Positions 10,089-19,296 are shown, counted from the first letter of the stretch. The stretch: DNA of 64,000 nt from Metabacillus bambusae (GCF_017497975.1 NZ_JAGDEL010000018.1:62001-126000); one strand, 5' to 3'. Numbers and translations: made by a program. The notes: generated by a model from the letters alone, not told the origin.

Positions 10089-10117
10089 ATACTACCAAAG
10101 TGAAGGGATTTTTTCAA
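10089..10117 (-). promoter_or_regulatory. Promoter of the his operon
   Basis: On the minus strand TTGAAA, a 17-base spacer and TAGTAT, ending 70 bases before hisZ. No T-box, attenuator or riboswitch was seen in the short leader. Confidence 0.6.
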
Positions 10118-10226
10118 GAAATTAATTAACATTTTGGCCTAACCTTCGTTATTTATTAATTGTTTATTTATTCAGTCTTTTTAAAATGCAGTTAAACAAA
10201 CGTTTAATTAAGTCTATTTTCATAGG

Positions 10227-10376
10227 TTGTCCAATTAATCTGGGCTTATTGTCCGGTCTTCAGGTTATATTGTCGGGTTCGGCTATTTTATTGTCCATTC
10301 TACCTCACTTATTGTCCGGAATTAGTTATATATCAACCGAAATAACATTGATATCGACCGCTCGACAAATAGCGAC
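10227..10376. repeat. 21-bp phased degenerate array, core TTGTCC
   Basis: TTGTCC or TTGTCG starts at 10227, 10249, 10270, 10291 and 10312, spacings 22, 21, 21, 21. The array continues with TATCAACCG at 10331 and TATCGACCG at 10352, again 21 apart. The bases between cores differ. The period being a multiple of three explains the long open frame across it (10186-10401). It lies between yvoF and the his promoter. Confidence 0.7.
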
Positions 10377-10386
10377 ATTTAAAATA

Positions 10387-10416
10387 GGAAAAGGCCACTA
10401 GTTTTTACTAGCAGCC
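10387..10416 (-). terminator. Terminator overlapping the yvoF stop
   Basis: On the minus strand GGCTGCTAGT-AAAA-ACTAGTGGCC followed by TTTTCC; the yvoF stop codon lies inside the stem. It would close the hprK-to-yvoF unit ahead of the his promoter. Confidence 0.65.
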
Positions 10417-10922
10417 TCCAGTTCCCTTTTTGCCAGCTCTTCTTTTGTATAAATAATTTGCATTGGGTTTCCACCAACAAATGCTCCTGCAGGAACATCC
10501 TTATGGACAAGTGTTCCTGCTGACACAATAGCACCATCACCGATGATCACACCGGGGAGGATGGTAGAATTGGCACCAATTAGCACCTCGTTGCCAATCT
10601 CTACATCTCCGAGGCGATATTCGTTTATTAAATACTCATGAGCTAGAATCGTTGTATTATAGCCGATCACGGAATTTCTACCTACTGATATTTTTTCAGG
10701 AAACATCACATCAAGCATCACCATTAATGCAAATGAGGCTTGTTCCCCTACCTTCACTTTTAAAAACGTCCGATAAAGCCAGTTCTTTATAGCTAAAAAT
10801 GGTGTATACCTTGCGAGCTGAATGACAATAAAGTTTCGGACAACCTTCCAAAATGGTACTGTCTTATAAACATGCCATAATGAATTCGCCCCAGAAACTG
10901 GGTATCTAGTCGTTCTTCTCAC
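10398..10922 (-). CDS. yvoF: Hexapeptide-repeat acyltransferase (YvoF-like)
   Basis: 174-residue left-handed beta-helix acyltransferase; the hexapeptide run is at about 95-155 (ISVGRNSVIGYNTTILAHEY, DVEIGNEVLIGANSTILPGV, GDGAIVSAGTLVHKDVPAGAFVGGNP), ending like maltose/galactoside O-acetyltransferases. Acceptor unknown. The frame opens farther up, but GTG at 10922, one base after the ppaX stop and nine after GGAG, gives the N terminus (MRRTTRYPVSGANSLWHVY) expected for YvoF. Position next to ppaX is conserved with B. subtilis. Confidence 0.85.
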   Translation of the reverse strand: MRRTTRYPVSGANSLWHVYKTVPFWKVVRNFIVIQLARYTPFLAIKNWLYRTFLKVKVGEQASFALMVMLDVMFPEKISVGRNSVIGYNTTILAHEYLINEYRLGDVEIGNEVLIGANSTILPGVIIGDGAIVSAGTLVHKDVPAGAFVGGNPMQIIYTKEELAKRELEAASKN

Positions 10923-10923
10923 A

Positions 10924-11565
10924 TCATTCCACTCCGACGATTGGTAGTAAATCACTCATTTTTTCTAGTAAATAATCTGGGTTATAGCTACTAATATACT
11001 CTCTACCTTTAATACTCCAAGCTACTCCTGCTGTTTTCGTTCCAGCATTTTTCCCTGCCTCAACATCATGATGATTATCTCCAACCATGATTGCTTCCTC
11101 AGGTGATGAATCAAGCTGCTTCAACGCCTTCAAAACTGGTTCAGGATGTGGCTTCGCATTTTCAACATCATCAAGGGTAACGACAACATCAAAAAATTGA
11201 TCAAGCTTAGTTAGTTTTAATCCCATATTCACGGTGTCACGAATTTTCGTAGTAACAATCCCTAGTTTAAAGCCTTGCTCCTTGAGTGTTTTAATTGTTT
11301 CAAAAACAGTCTCATATTCGGTTACAAGGGTATCATGTTGTTCATGATTAAATTTTCGATAAACTTTAACCATTTCTTCCATTCGATCTTGATCCACACT
11401 TCCAAACGTGTCATAAAGAGTTGGACCGATAAACGGTAGAACATCCTCTCGTTTATATTTGCTCGGGTAATATGAATTTAACGTGTGAAGAAACGATGCA
11501 ATAATGAGTTCATTTGTATTGATTAATGTTCCATCTAAATCAAATAAAAGTGTATTAATTTTCAT
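10924..11565 (-). CDS. ppaX: Pyrophosphatase PpaX
   Basis: HAD-family hydrolase of 213 residues with the four motifs: [12 protein letters not shown] (nucleophile Asp9), GIVTT, KPHPEP lysine, and [13 protein letters not shown]. In B. subtilis PpaX (HprP) removes the pyrophosphate released when HPr kinase/phosphorylase dephosphorylates HPr(Ser-P), pulling that reaction forward; its location three genes below hprK supports the call over a phosphoglycolate phosphatase. Confidence 0.92.
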   Translation of the reverse strand: MKINTLLFDLDGTLINTNELIIASFLHTLNSYYPSKYKREDVLPFIGPTLYDTFGSVDQDRMEEMVKVYRKFNHEQHDTLVTEYETVFETIKTLKEQGFKLGIVTTKIRDTVNMGLKLTKLDQFFDVVVTLDDVENAKPHPEPVLKALKQLDSSPEEAIMVGDNHHDVEAGKNAGTKTAGVAWSIKGREYISSYNPDYLLEKMSDLLPIVGVE

Positions 11566-12502
11566 AAGACGCTTCCTTTCTACTTGGTGCGGCTTCTACC
11601 TTTCGCCAAATCGTTGCAATTGTTATTGTTAATAGGATTGCCACAACTAGGCGAATCGTAAGCAATGGTAAAACTGGAATTCCTAATGGAATAAAAATAA
11701 GTGTATCCTCAACAACGGCATGACATGCGACGAGGAAAATAAACGCCAATGTTAAATCTTTACGACTAACATTATCCTCTTTTACAGCCTGGATCATCAC
11801 ACCTGCGCCATATGCTAATCCAATTGTAAGTCCTGCAACCAATGTCATCGACGTATTTTCTTTCATCCCTAACATCCTCGTCACAGGTGCCATCCATTTT
11901 GTGAAAACAGTTAACAGGCCTAAGTCTTTTAAAAATTGAATCACAATCATTAATGGAATAACAATTAGTGCAAGCTGGACAACACCTAATCCTGCCTTTT
12001 GTATGGCTAAACCAATGATTTCTAACCAACCGTTTGGGACAACTTCTGTCTTGCTTACAAAACCATATTGGGCCATTTCTCCGCCACCGTGCCAGACAAG
12101 GTTCACAACAATAGCTGATACGAACGCAAGACCAATCCTTACAAATAGGATTACCCACAGCTTAAGACCAACCTTTGCTGCAACAGATGACTCAATAAGT
12201 AAATTGTGTGAAAAGGAAAGCATAACAGCTAAGATAAAAACCTCTTTTACCGTTAAATCAAGCGATAAAATCGCCGCAATCCCTGCATATAGATTAAGAA
12301 AATTCCCAATGACTAACGGGATAGCCGCTTCCCCAGATAAACCGAAGATTCCCATGATCGGGGTAATCAGCGTTGCCAACCAATCTAGTACAGGCGTATG
12401 CTGCAGCAAACTAACAATTAACGTGATTGGAAAGATCACCTTTCCTAATGTCCAGGTTGTCTGGATCCCAGCTTGAAAGCCATTTTTTAAACTATTCCCC
12501 AT
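11555..12502 (-). CDS. yvoD: Nucleoside recognition (Gate) domain membrane protein YvoD
   Basis: 315-residue membrane protein with eight or so helices and two nucleoside-recognition/Gate segments ([22 protein letters not shown] near 16-37 and a second after [20 protein letters not shown]), related to spore maturation proteins SpmA/SpmB. Function unknown. Conserved between lgt and ppaX. The ATG at 12502 has GGAGAGG six bases upstream and is preferred to a TTG two codons before it. Its end overlaps ppaX by eleven bases. Confidence 0.85.
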   Translation of the reverse strand: MGNSLKNGFQAGIQTTWTLGKVIFPITLIVSLLQHTPVLDWLATLITPIMGIFGLSGEAAIPLVIGNFLNLYAGIAAILSLDLTVKEVFILAVMLSFSHNLLIESSVAAKVGLKLWVILFVRIGLAFVSAIVVNLVWHGGGEMAQYGFVSKTEVVPNGWLEIIGLAIQKAGLGVVQLALIVIPLMIVIQFLKDLGLLTVFTKWMAPVTRMLGMKENTSMTLVAGLTIGLAYGAGVMIQAVKEDNVSRKDLTLAFIFLVACHAVVEDTLIFIPLGIPVLPLLTIRLVVAILLTITIATIWRKVEAAPSRKEASYEN

Positions 12503-12531
12503 AACCAACCTCTCCTTGATGTGTAATACCT

Positions 12532-13350
12532 TTATTGACTTGAATCTAAGTATCTTACATTAGAATGTCCTTTTACTCGGCGGAAAATCATGATTCCTAC
12601 AGCAACTGCAACTAAAACAATTGAAATGACTTGAGCAATTCGTAAAGTCTCTGTTAGCATCAAGCTATCTGTTCGGAGACCTTCTATAAAGAAGCGACCA
12701 ACCGAATACCAAATGACATAAGTTAAAAACAGCTCACCACGTCTAAAATTAGCTTTTCTTAACAACAGCAAACCGATAACTCCTACAAAACTCCACAAGG
12801 ATTCATATAGGAAGGTAGGATGATAATAAGCACCATTTATATACATTTGATTAACGATAAAATCAGGTAGCATTAATCCCTCTAAAAACTCCCTAGTAAC
12901 TGGACCGCCATGCGCCTCTTGGTTCATAAAGTTACCCCAACGACCAATTGCCTGACCGAGGAGAATACTAGGTGCAGCGATATCAGCAAGCTGCCAAAAG
13001 GAAATTTTCTTTACTCTCGCATATATTGCACCTGTAATAATTGCAGCAATAAGCCCACCATGAATAGCGAGACCACCATTCCATATTTTTATAATGTCAC
13101 CGGGATTCTGAGAATAATAGTCCCATTGAAAAATGACATAGTATGCTCTTGCCCCTAAAATCGCCATTGGGATTGCAAATAACACCACATCTACAAACGT
13201 GTCTTTATGTAATCCTCTTCTCTCGCTTTCTCTTACTGCAAGTAAAAGCCCGAGTAATGCTCCAACACCAATAATGACTCCGTACCAATGAATTTGTATC
13301 GGCCCTAATTCAAGAAATATTGGATCAAGAGGCTTTAAACTCTCTTCCAT
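12532..13350 (-). CDS. lgt: Prolipoprotein diacylglyceryl transferase
   Basis: 272-residue membrane enzyme with seven helices that attaches diacylglycerol from phosphatidylglycerol to the lipobox cysteine of prelipoproteins. The essential HGG motif ([11 protein letters not shown], about 95) and the signature [13 protein letters not shown] (about 140-152) are intact. It should process, for example, the sugar-binding lipoprotein encoded at 30924-31895. Start preceded by AGGGAGTTGAGGG. Confidence 0.96.
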   Translation of the reverse strand: MEESLKPLDPIFLELGPIQIHWYGVIIGVGALLGLLLAVRESERRGLHKDTFVDVVLFAIPMAILGARAYYVIFQWDYYSQNPGDIIKIWNGGLAIHGGLIAAIITGAIYARVKKISFWQLADIAAPSILLGQAIGRWGNFMNQEAHGGPVTREFLEGLMLPDFIVNQMYINGAYYHPTFLYESLWSFVGVIGLLLLRKANFRRGELFLTYVIWYSVGRFFIEGLRTDSLMLTETLRIAQVISIVLVAVAVGIMIFRRVKGHSNVRYLDSSQ

Positions 13351-13499
13351 TCCCTCAACTCCCTACTAAAATAGTTATCGAAATATCTATAGGTACTTCA
13401 TTCCAAGGGTAACTTAGCCCACTTCTAAACATATATCAAAGTATACAGTTTATGTTTCAAAATGAACGAAACTGTAGTGATTGATTTCAATCATTACTT

Positions 13500-13720
13500 T
13501 AGGCTGTTTTCGAAAACTTTGTTGCTATTTACCAAGTAGTTCGGTGTGGTTGATTTCCGCTCCAGTTGCTCGCTTTCCGCGGGGCGGGCGGTGAGCCTCC
13601 TCGGCGTAAACGCCTGCATGAGTCTCACCTGTCCCGCTGCTCCCGCAGGAGTCTCGCAATCCGTTCCAATCAACCTTATACAGTTTTCATTTTAAAAGCG
13701 ACAATCACTTAGAAAAGTGC
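13500..13720 (+). repeat. Repeat A copy 1 (full length, plus orientation)
   Basis: About 220 bases between lgt and hprK. Order: AAGGCTGTTTTC-like end, TTTGTTGCTATTTACCAAG, GGTTGATT, a GC-rich core of about 100 bases (CCGCGGGGCGGGCGGTGAG, GGCGTAAACGCC, CTCCCGCAGGAGTCTCGC), AATCAACC, then AGTTTTCATTTTAAAAGCGAC. Outer ends and the GGTTGATT/AATCAACC pair are inverted repeats. Other copies: 15635, 17445, 19297, 26054, 39717, 59455. Confidence 0.85.
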
Positions 13721-13725
13721 AAATC

Positions 13726-14661
13726 CTATTCTTCCTCGCGATCAGCATCTTCAATGACACCAGCAAGCTTATTTGTAAATTGCTCTGCAGCATTTACACC
13801 CATACGCTTTAATCGGTAATTCATTGCTGCAACCTCGATTATGACAGATAAATTTCGTCCTGGTCGAACTGGAACAGTTAGCTTCGTAACATCTGTATCA
13901 ATGATTCGCATTTTGTCTTCTTCAAGACCAAGGCGATCGTATTGTTTATTTTGATCCCATAGCTCAAGGTTGATTACAAGTGTAATCCGCTTAAAGCTAC
14001 GAACAGCACCTGCTCCAAATAATGTCATGACATTGATAATGCCTAACCCACGGATTTCTAAAAGATGCTCAATTAACTCAGGAGCGCTACCAACTAATGT
14101 ATCTTGATCTTCCTGACGAATTTCAACACAATCATCTGCTACAAGACGATGACCACGTTTTACTAGCTCAAGAGCTGTTTCACTTTTACCAACACCACTT
14201 TTACCAATAATTAATACACCGACCCCATAAATATCTACCAATACACCATGTACTGCAGTAGTTGGAGCTAGCTTTCCTTCTAGAAAGTTTGTTAAATGAC
14301 TTGATAATCGTGTTGTCTTCATTGGTGATCGTAGAACAGGAACACCATCACGATTTGATGCTTCAATCAATTCAGCAGGTGGTTCATTTTCTCTTGTAAG
14401 AATGATAGCAGGTGTAACATCTGTACAAAGCTCGTCCATTCGATGCTTTTTCTCTCGTTCTGTTAATTGATGAAAAAATGAAAGCTCAGTTTTACCGAGC
14501 AACTGAACTCGTTCCTTTGGATAATATGTAAAGAACCCAGCCATTTCAATACCAGGACGAGACAAATCACTTGTAATGATCGGTCGATTAATTCCCTCTT
14601 CTCCACTGATTACCTCAAAATTAAATTTATCAATAAGATCCTTTGTGCGAACTTTAGGCAC
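13726..14661 (-). CDS. hprK: HPr kinase/phosphorylase
   Basis: 311-residue bifunctional enzyme that phosphorylates HPr on Ser46 with ATP or PPi and reverses this with phosphate, the sensor step of carbon catabolite repression through CcpA. The catalytic His is in AVHGV (His138), the Walker A loop is GKSGVGKS (153-160), and the HprK signature [20 protein letters not shown] follows. GTG start, seven bases after GGAGG. cre sites elsewhere in the window are its downstream targets. Confidence 0.97.
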   Translation of the reverse strand: MPKVRTKDLIDKFNFEVISGEEGINRPIITSDLSRPGIEMAGFFTYYPKERVQLLGKTELSFFHQLTEREKKHRMDELCTDVTPAIILTRENEPPAELIEASNRDGVPVLRSPMKTTRLSSHLTNFLEGKLAPTTAVHGVLVDIYGVGVLIIGKSGVGKSETALELVKRGHRLVADDCVEIRQEDQDTLVGSAPELIEHLLEIRGLGIINVMTLFGAGAVRSFKRITLVINLELWDQNKQYDRLGLEEDKMRIIDTDVTKLTVPVRPGRNLSVIIEVAAMNYRLKRMGVNAAEQFTNKLAGVIEDADREEE

Positions 14662-14870
14662 GATTTATCCTCCTTTATGACAAGGGCTTTAACTATAGTT
14701 TGTAACAAGCATGGATATACCCTTGTATTCCTTTTCAAATGTTAAGAAAGACTCTTTTTATATTTTAGCATTAGAACATAACATTCCAAAATATTATTTT
14801 ACTTTAACGCTACTCTCCTACATCAAACTCCCTATATATACTACGAAGAAACTTATAGGAGGTTGAATTG

Positions 14871-15566
14871 ATGAAAATCATGATTGATGCAGGACACGGG
14901 TATGAAACACCTGGAAAAAGAACGGTAGATGGCATGAAGGAATACGAATTTAATCGTGCTGTTGCAAATGAAATGAAAAACCTTTTTTCAACCTATGAAC
15001 ATGTAACCGTTCAATTTTCACATTCAGACAAACAAGATGTTCCATTAAGTGAAAGAACCGCAAAGGCAAATCAAGCGGAGGCTGATCTATTTGTTTCGAT
15101 TCATGCGAATGCACATGGAAACGGGAGAGAATGGACGTCAGCCGTTGGTATCGAGACATATGTTTATTTTTCGAAGCCTAAGGCTGCTTATGAATTAGCA
15201 AAAATTGTCCAAGCCAACCTTGTAAAAGAAACTTCTAGGAAAGATCGTGGTGTCAAAACTGCTAATTTTCATGTGTTAAAAGCAACAAGAATGACAGCAA
15301 TCCTATGTGAGTGTGGATTTATGACTAACAAAGCTGAAGCAGGTCTACTACGTACAATTGATTATCGGAATAGATGTGCAGAGGCGATTGTTAAGGGCAT
15401 TGTTTCATATTTCAACCTTAAAAGAGAGAGTAAAATAGAAAAACCAACTCATGAAACCGACTTTTTCAAAGTGCAAGTCGGGGCTTTTACAAAGCAGGAA
15501 AATGCAAAAAAGCTTGCTGAAGAATTAAAAAGCAAGGGTTACGAGGCCATTATTGTGACTAGCTAA
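14871..15566 (+). CDS. N-acetylmuramoyl-L-alanine amidase with SPOR domain (CwlC-like)
   Basis: 231-residue zinc amidase cutting the bond between MurNAc and L-alanine. Amidase_3 ligands are visible: His9 (DAGHG), Glu24 (KEYEF), His78 (SIHANA) and catalytic Glu147 (CECGF). A SPOR peptidoglycan-binding domain fills about 195-230 (FFKVQVGAFTKQENAKKLAEEL). There is no signal peptide, as in B. subtilis CwlC, the mother-cell-specific enzyme that acts during lysis of the sporangium. AGGAGG is eight bases before the ATG. A sporulation promoter could not be confirmed by eye. Confidence 0.85.
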   Translation: MKIMIDAGHGYETPGKRTVDGMKEYEFNRAVANEMKNLFSTYEHVTVQFSHSDKQDVPLSERTAKANQAEADLFVSIHANAHGNGREWTSAVGIETYVYFSKPKAAYELAKIVQANLVKETSRKDRGVKTANFHVLKATRMTAILCECGFMTNKAEAGLLRTIDYRNRCAEAIVKGIVSYFNLKRESKIEKPTHETDFFKVQVGAFTKQENAKKLAEELKSKGYEAIIVTS

Positions 15567-15585
15567 GCTAACCGACTGAAAAAGA

Positions 15586-15634
15586 AGTTGACTTTAAAGG
15601 GTCTGAACCTTTGTTCTTTTAGTCAACCTTTTTT
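15586..15634 (+). terminator. Terminator of the amidase gene
   Basis: GTTGACT (15587-15593) pairs with AGTCAAC (15621-15627) and is followed by CTTTTTT. Confidence 0.7.
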
Positions 15635-15860
15635 GGGCTCATTTCTAAGTGATTGTAGCTTTTAAAGCGAAAACTGTTTAAGGTTGATTGGAACGGATTG
15701 CGAGACTCCTGCGGGAGTAGCGGGACAGATGAGACTCATGCAGGCGTTTACGCCGAGGAGGCTCACCGCCCGCCCCGCGGAAAGCGAGCATCTCTCGCTG
15801 CAATCAACCACACCGCACCACTTGGTATATAGCAACAAAGTTTGCGAAAACAGCTTTTTT
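15635..15860 (-). repeat. Repeat A copy 2 (full length, minus orientation)
   Basis: Near-complete copy in opposite orientation to copy 1, with the GC-rich core. Copies 1 and 2 thus bracket hprK and the amidase gene as a 2-kb inverted pair. Confidence 0.85.
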
Positions 15861-15870
15861 ATTTAGGTTT

Positions 15871-17373
15871 TCAAGGTAACAAAACAACCTTTTCACCTCT
15901 TATTTTCTTGTACACATTTACTTCAAAGTAACTTGACGCAATCATTTTTTCCGTTCTTTTTACATCTATATCCATTGTAAATGCATCCTTGCCAGGGTAT
16001 TTATCAGGATCATAATAAAAATATTGATCCAGGTGGGGTGAGTATGTTTGAACATCAATTGAGTTTGTTTCCTCATCAATATGAAGAAGCCGGATAAACC
16101 CATTACCACCTTTAGGTCCCTTTTGGTAATCTGAAAGCAGTTGATAAACCTTTCGATCGATAATCCCATCAAAATTATCATCGAGTTCATCCACTAACAG
16201 TTCACTATTATGATAATGTCCACAAAGAACAGCAACGACATTTTTGTTTGGTACAACAACCTTTTCAAAAATTTCATTTCCTTGATGACTTCGCTTACCG
16301 TCTTTTTCTAAGTATTCGTGAAACGCTAAGATCGCAGTACGATCTGAATAGCGAGTTAATACCTTGTTCATCCACTCAATTTCCTTTGCTTCAACATCCC
16401 AGCCCATATAAAGAAAAACATAATCCTTACCATTTACAGAGATCAGATCATAATGGCCATGATTGCTTTGATATGAATCACCATAATAATATTTTTGATG
16501 AAATCGATTCTCTCCGAAATATCGCTGGTACTGCTTAAAGTTGTCACCTTTATCATGATTCCCTGGGAGAACTCCATATGGGATTTTCGCGACGTCTAAT
16601 GTATTCATGTAAGAATCAGCACGTTTCCATTGCCTCTCATCGCCACCCTTATTGACGATATCACCAGTATGAAAGACATATTTAATATTCATCACATCTT
16701 TATTTTGTGAAATCCATTCTGTTAATGTTTTAAACACGGCTGGATGATCTTGTGAATAATATTGAGTATCAGACATCCAGACAAAAGAGTAGTCATAGCT
16801 TTTTGACTGTGATGATCCTACTTGATCCTGTACAATGACACTTATTTTTTTATCTTTCACATATTCTCCAGCTGGGATTGTTCCATTTAGATCAAATTGA
16901 TTTTTGCCGGCTAATTTCCGATCAATCTCCAGCCACCTTTGTTTCGCAACATTCCAACCATACATCGTTACCTGTCTTCCTGGTAAAGACTTACCTTCCC
17001 ATTGGACAGTAATATTATCTGATGGTTGTATATCATTATTTACTTTAACGTCAAAACGGTGATAAGGAAATTTTGTTACAGAATGAGTTTTATTTGACTC
17101 ACTGTCGTTTTCCTTAAGCGCAAGGTATTTTTTCGTTGAAAATTCTTTTTCACCTTTTGGGGCAAAAGATTTCGGTGGTTCTGTATTTGTCGCATTTTCA
17201 CTTACTAGCATGTGATTCTTTTTTGCGGAAGTATATTGATGAGCATGATAAAAATTTTTTCCGTTTATCTCGACACTAGCCGAATTTATCGTGTTGCTCT
17301 TTACAAGATGTGTAGGTATAAAAGTAAGAATCATGATACATATGATAAAAAAAACACTGTTAAATTTGTACAT
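15871..17373 (-). CDS. Secreted metallophosphoesterase (YvnB-related)
   Basis: About 500 residues: signal peptide or anchor MYKFNSVFFIICIMILTFIP, a beta-rich N-terminal region (to about 190), then a calcineurin-like phosphoesterase with VWMSDTQYYS (202-204 DTQ in place of the usual DxH), HTGDIVNKGG, LPGNHDKGDN and CGHYHNSEL. It probably hydrolyses a phosphodiester outside the cell; substrate unknown. B. subtilis has the much longer YvnB at the matching place, so this is a shortened relative. The frame continues 29 codons up into repeat A copy 3; the start at 17373 has GGGTG six bases before. Confidence 0.75.
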   Translation of the reverse strand: MYKFNSVFFIICIMILTFIPTHLVKSNTINSASVEINGKNFYHAHQYTSAKKNHMLVSENATNTEPPKSFAPKGEKEFSTKKYLALKENDSESNKTHSVTKFPYHRFDVKVNNDIQPSDNITVQWEGKSLPGRQVTMYGWNVAKQRWLEIDRKLAGKNQFDLNGTIPAGEYVKDKKISVIVQDQVGSSQSKSYDYSFVWMSDTQYYSQDHPAVFKTLTEWISQNKDVMNIKYVFHTGDIVNKGGDERQWKRADSYMNTLDVAKIPYGVLPGNHDKGDNFKQYQRYFGENRFHQKYYYGDSYQSNHGHYDLISVNGKDYVFLYMGWDVEAKEIEWMNKVLTRYSDRTAILAFHEYLEKDGKRSHQGNEIFEKVVVPNKNVVAVLCGHYHNSELLVDELDDNFDGIIDRKVYQLLSDYQKGPKGGNGFIRLLHIDEETNSIDVQTYSPHLDQYFYYDPDKYPGKDAFTMDIDVKRTEKMIASSYFEVNVYKKIRGEKVVLLP

Positions 17374-17444
17374 GCTTTTCACCCAATGGTAGTATGTGCA
17401 GAATTTAGCTTTTTTACCATTAGAAAGCAAAGTATTATCTTTAA

Positions 17445-17566
17445 AAAAGGCTGTTTTCATAAACCTTGTTGCTATTTACCAAGTAATGCGGTGGTTGATT
17501 CCGCTCCAATCAACCTGAAATAGTTTTCGTTTTAAAGCAGCAATCTCTTGGAAAAGAGCCTTAAAA
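17445..17566 (+). repeat. Repeat A copy 3 (core deleted)
   Basis: Both AT-rich ends are present (AAAGGCTGTTTTC ... GAAAAGAGCCTT) but the roughly 100-base GC core is gone: GGTTGATT is followed almost at once by CCGCTCCAATCAACC. It sits right in front of the phosphoesterase gene. Confidence 0.8.
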
Positions 17567-17592
17567 AAAGAGCGAGACAGACTCTCTACTCA
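17566..17592 (-). terminator. Possible terminator of the yvl operon
   Basis: On the minus strand GAGAGTCTGTCTC then GCTCTTTTTTT, 16 bases after the yvlD stop; the stem is short. Confidence 0.45.
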
Positions 17593-17607
17593 AATTTAAA
17601 CAAACGT

Positions 17608-17967
17608 TTATTTATTTTTTTGCAGCGGCTCAATGATCGCCTTCTGAATCATCAGATGGAGCAGTGAAATAACAACGGCTGCAAGTATGGCTGTGCCGAA
17701 TCCATCGATATTAAAGGCGTCCCCCATTAATCCTTCCGTAATCATCAAAGTGACAGCATTAATGACAAAAAGAAATAATCCTAAAGTAACAACTGTTACA
17801 GGCAGTGTAAGCAGAATGAGAAACGGCTTAACAAGTATATTTAAAACCGATAAGATGAAGCTTGCCCCCAAAGCCGCTCCGATCCCACTTAAGTAAAAAG
17901 AATCAAAGTAGCCAGAAACGACAATTAATATGACTGCATTCACAAGAATGCTAACTAGCCATCTCAT
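17608..17967 (-). CDS. yvlD: Phage-holin-4_2 family membrane protein YvlD
   Basis: 119-residue protein with four hydrophobic helices and the family look (GAALGASFILSVLNILVKPFLILLTLPVTVVTLGLFLFVINA). Despite the Pfam name it is a chromosomal envelope protein. It is the last gene of yvlABCD, which in B. subtilis responds to cell-envelope stress (from memory, SigW/LiaRS-related). Two adjacent ATG codons (17970, 17967) follow the yvlC stop; either may be used. Confidence 0.85.
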   Translation of the reverse strand: MRWLVSILVNAVILIVVSGYFDSFYLSGIGAALGASFILSVLNILVKPFLILLTLPVTVVTLGLFLFVINAVTLMITEGLMGDAFNIDGFGTAILAAVVISLLHLMIQKAIIEPLQKNK

Positions 17968-17971
17968 CATA

Positions 17972-18169
17972 TTACATAATGTCCGATTCTTCTGGTACAA
18001 GGAATATCCACGCAATATAGATAATACCTAATGGGAAAAACCCAGTAGGTATTAGCAATATGACAAATAATATCCTTAATATTGAAGCATCAATACCCAA
18101 ATAATCTGACAAGCCTCCAAGTACACCAGAAAGCTTTCGATCTGAGCGAGATCGATGTAATTTATTCAT
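17972..18169 (-). CDS. yvlC: PspC domain protein YvlC
   Basis: 65-residue PspC-domain protein: KLHRSRSDRKLSGVLGGLSDYLGID then one long hydrophobic helix (ILRILFVILLIPTGFFPLGIIYIAWIFLV). PspC proteins sit in the membrane and take part in phage-shock-type envelope stress responses. The ATG chosen has GGGTG six bases upstream; a GTG three codons earlier lacks a ribosome site. Confidence 0.88.
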   Translation of the reverse strand: MNKLHRSRSDRKLSGVLGGLSDYLGIDASILRILFVILLIPTGFFPLGIIYIAWIFLVPEESDIM

Positions 18170-18180
18170 ACTCTTCACCC

Positions 18181-19266
18181 TTACGTATTTTTAGTCAAAA
18201 TTGATCCAGTTTTCGAATCAGCAAACATAGAAAGCTTTGTCTCCTGTGCTGTTCTGAACCTTAATTCCTTTTGAATCGTTTCATTCTTCTCAAGTGATAT
18301 GTCTATATCCTTTAATTGTGCTGATAGTGCCCCAAGGTTGGATTTAAACTCACCTATGACTTTACTTTCCTCTGGGACATTTATTTCAATATTCCCAGTT
18401 GTCGTTTTTGCATAGAGTGCTTCACATGCCATATCTGCTAGTGTTAATTGAAGGTTGCCATTAAAGCTTTGTGCATCAATTTTCCCAGCTGATCCATTGA
18501 ACTGAATGATTCCAGTGATCGATTCTACTTCTACCTTCTCATACATAGAATTTGAAAGCTTAATTTGCCCATTTGCCGTTTCAAACTCACCATGCTTACC
18601 ATTAATAGAAGAGAATGATAGTACACCATTAGCAGTCTTCGCCTTGATAGTGTCTACATTTAAATCTTCCCCTCTTATTGGACCATTAAACAGCTTTATC
18701 TTTATTTGATCATATGCTTGTTCTGGAACATACAATACGATATTGATTTTCATTGTCTTTTTATCTGAATGAAGAATAAGACGATTCCCCTCTAATGTAC
18801 ATTCAACTTCAGATAAGAAACTTTCTCGCGCTTGCTCCGTATTCTCCGCACGGTATACTTTCGCATCACATTCGACTCGAATATCCTGCTCATTCCATGG
18901 TTGGATATTTACACTACCATTTGGAAAATTAATATCGATGTCATGAAACGATGAACCTTGAAATTGAAAGATATGATGGATATCAATAGATTTCCCAAAA
19001 TTCAAATCAAGATCGAGCTCTTTTACCCTTTTCACCGCTGTATCAACCCAATCCATTAATTTCGTACCTAATGATGATTGTTTTTCATGGGGTTGTTTAG
19101 CATTGTCTTCATGCTTATAATCAATGACTTCTGTTGATAATGCCGTTATCTTTTCTTCTTTTAATTGTTCATCACGATCTAGAGCTTCAATTAAAGACAA
19201 TGCTTCGTCCGCAGATAGCTTTCCATCTTCAACAAGTTTTAAAATACGTATTCTTTGTTCTTTCAT
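18181..19266 (-). CDS. yvlB: DUF4097 family protein YvlB
   Basis: 361-residue protein with an N-terminal helical module (EQRIRILKLVEDGKLSADEALSLIEAL, 3-29), a linker, and a C-terminal DUF4097 beta-helix-like repeat region from about 115 (SFHDIDINFPNGSVNIQPW ... ANGVLSFSSINGKHGEFETANGQIKLSNS ... SFNGNLQLTL). Such proteins are thought to be adhesin-like or scaffold parts of envelope-stress systems with PspC proteins. GGGGAGG precedes the start. Confidence 0.85.
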   Translation of the reverse strand: MKEQRIRILKLVEDGKLSADEALSLIEALDRDEQLKEEKITALSTEVIDYKHEDNAKQPHEKQSSLGTKLMDWVDTAVKRVKELDLDLNFGKSIDIHHIFQFQGSSFHDIDINFPNGSVNIQPWNEQDIRVECDAKVYRAENTEQARESFLSEVECTLEGNRLILHSDKKTMKINIVLYVPEQAYDQIKIKLFNGPIRGEDLNVDTIKAKTANGVLSFSSINGKHGEFETANGQIKLSNSMYEKVEVESITGIIQFNGSAGKIDAQSFNGNLQLTLADMACEALYAKTTTGNIEINVPEESKVIGEFKSNLGALSAQLKDIDISLEKNETIQKELRFRTAQETKLSMFADSKTGSILTKNT

Positions 19267-19296
19267 CGTATTTCCTCCCCAAATTTAACGTTTTCT

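Noticed and set aside
10227-10376. CRISPR array
   Set aside because: Units are 21 bp with a 6-base core and no constant repeat; no cas genes in the window.
10186-10401. 71-codon plus-strand frame
   Set aside because: Kept open only because the repeat period of 21 is a multiple of three; it runs through the array and the yvoF end.
11772-12158. 128-codon minus-strand frame within yvoD
   Set aside because: Alternative frame of a well-supported gene, Cys- and Trp-rich, no homology recognised.
12503-12531. Possible terminator between lgt and yvoD
   Set aside because: No stem; the short gap fits cotranscription.
15684-15866. 60-codon frame across repeat A copy 2
   Set aside because: Lies wholly in a non-coding repeat; similar frames appear in other copies, for example 25915-26223.
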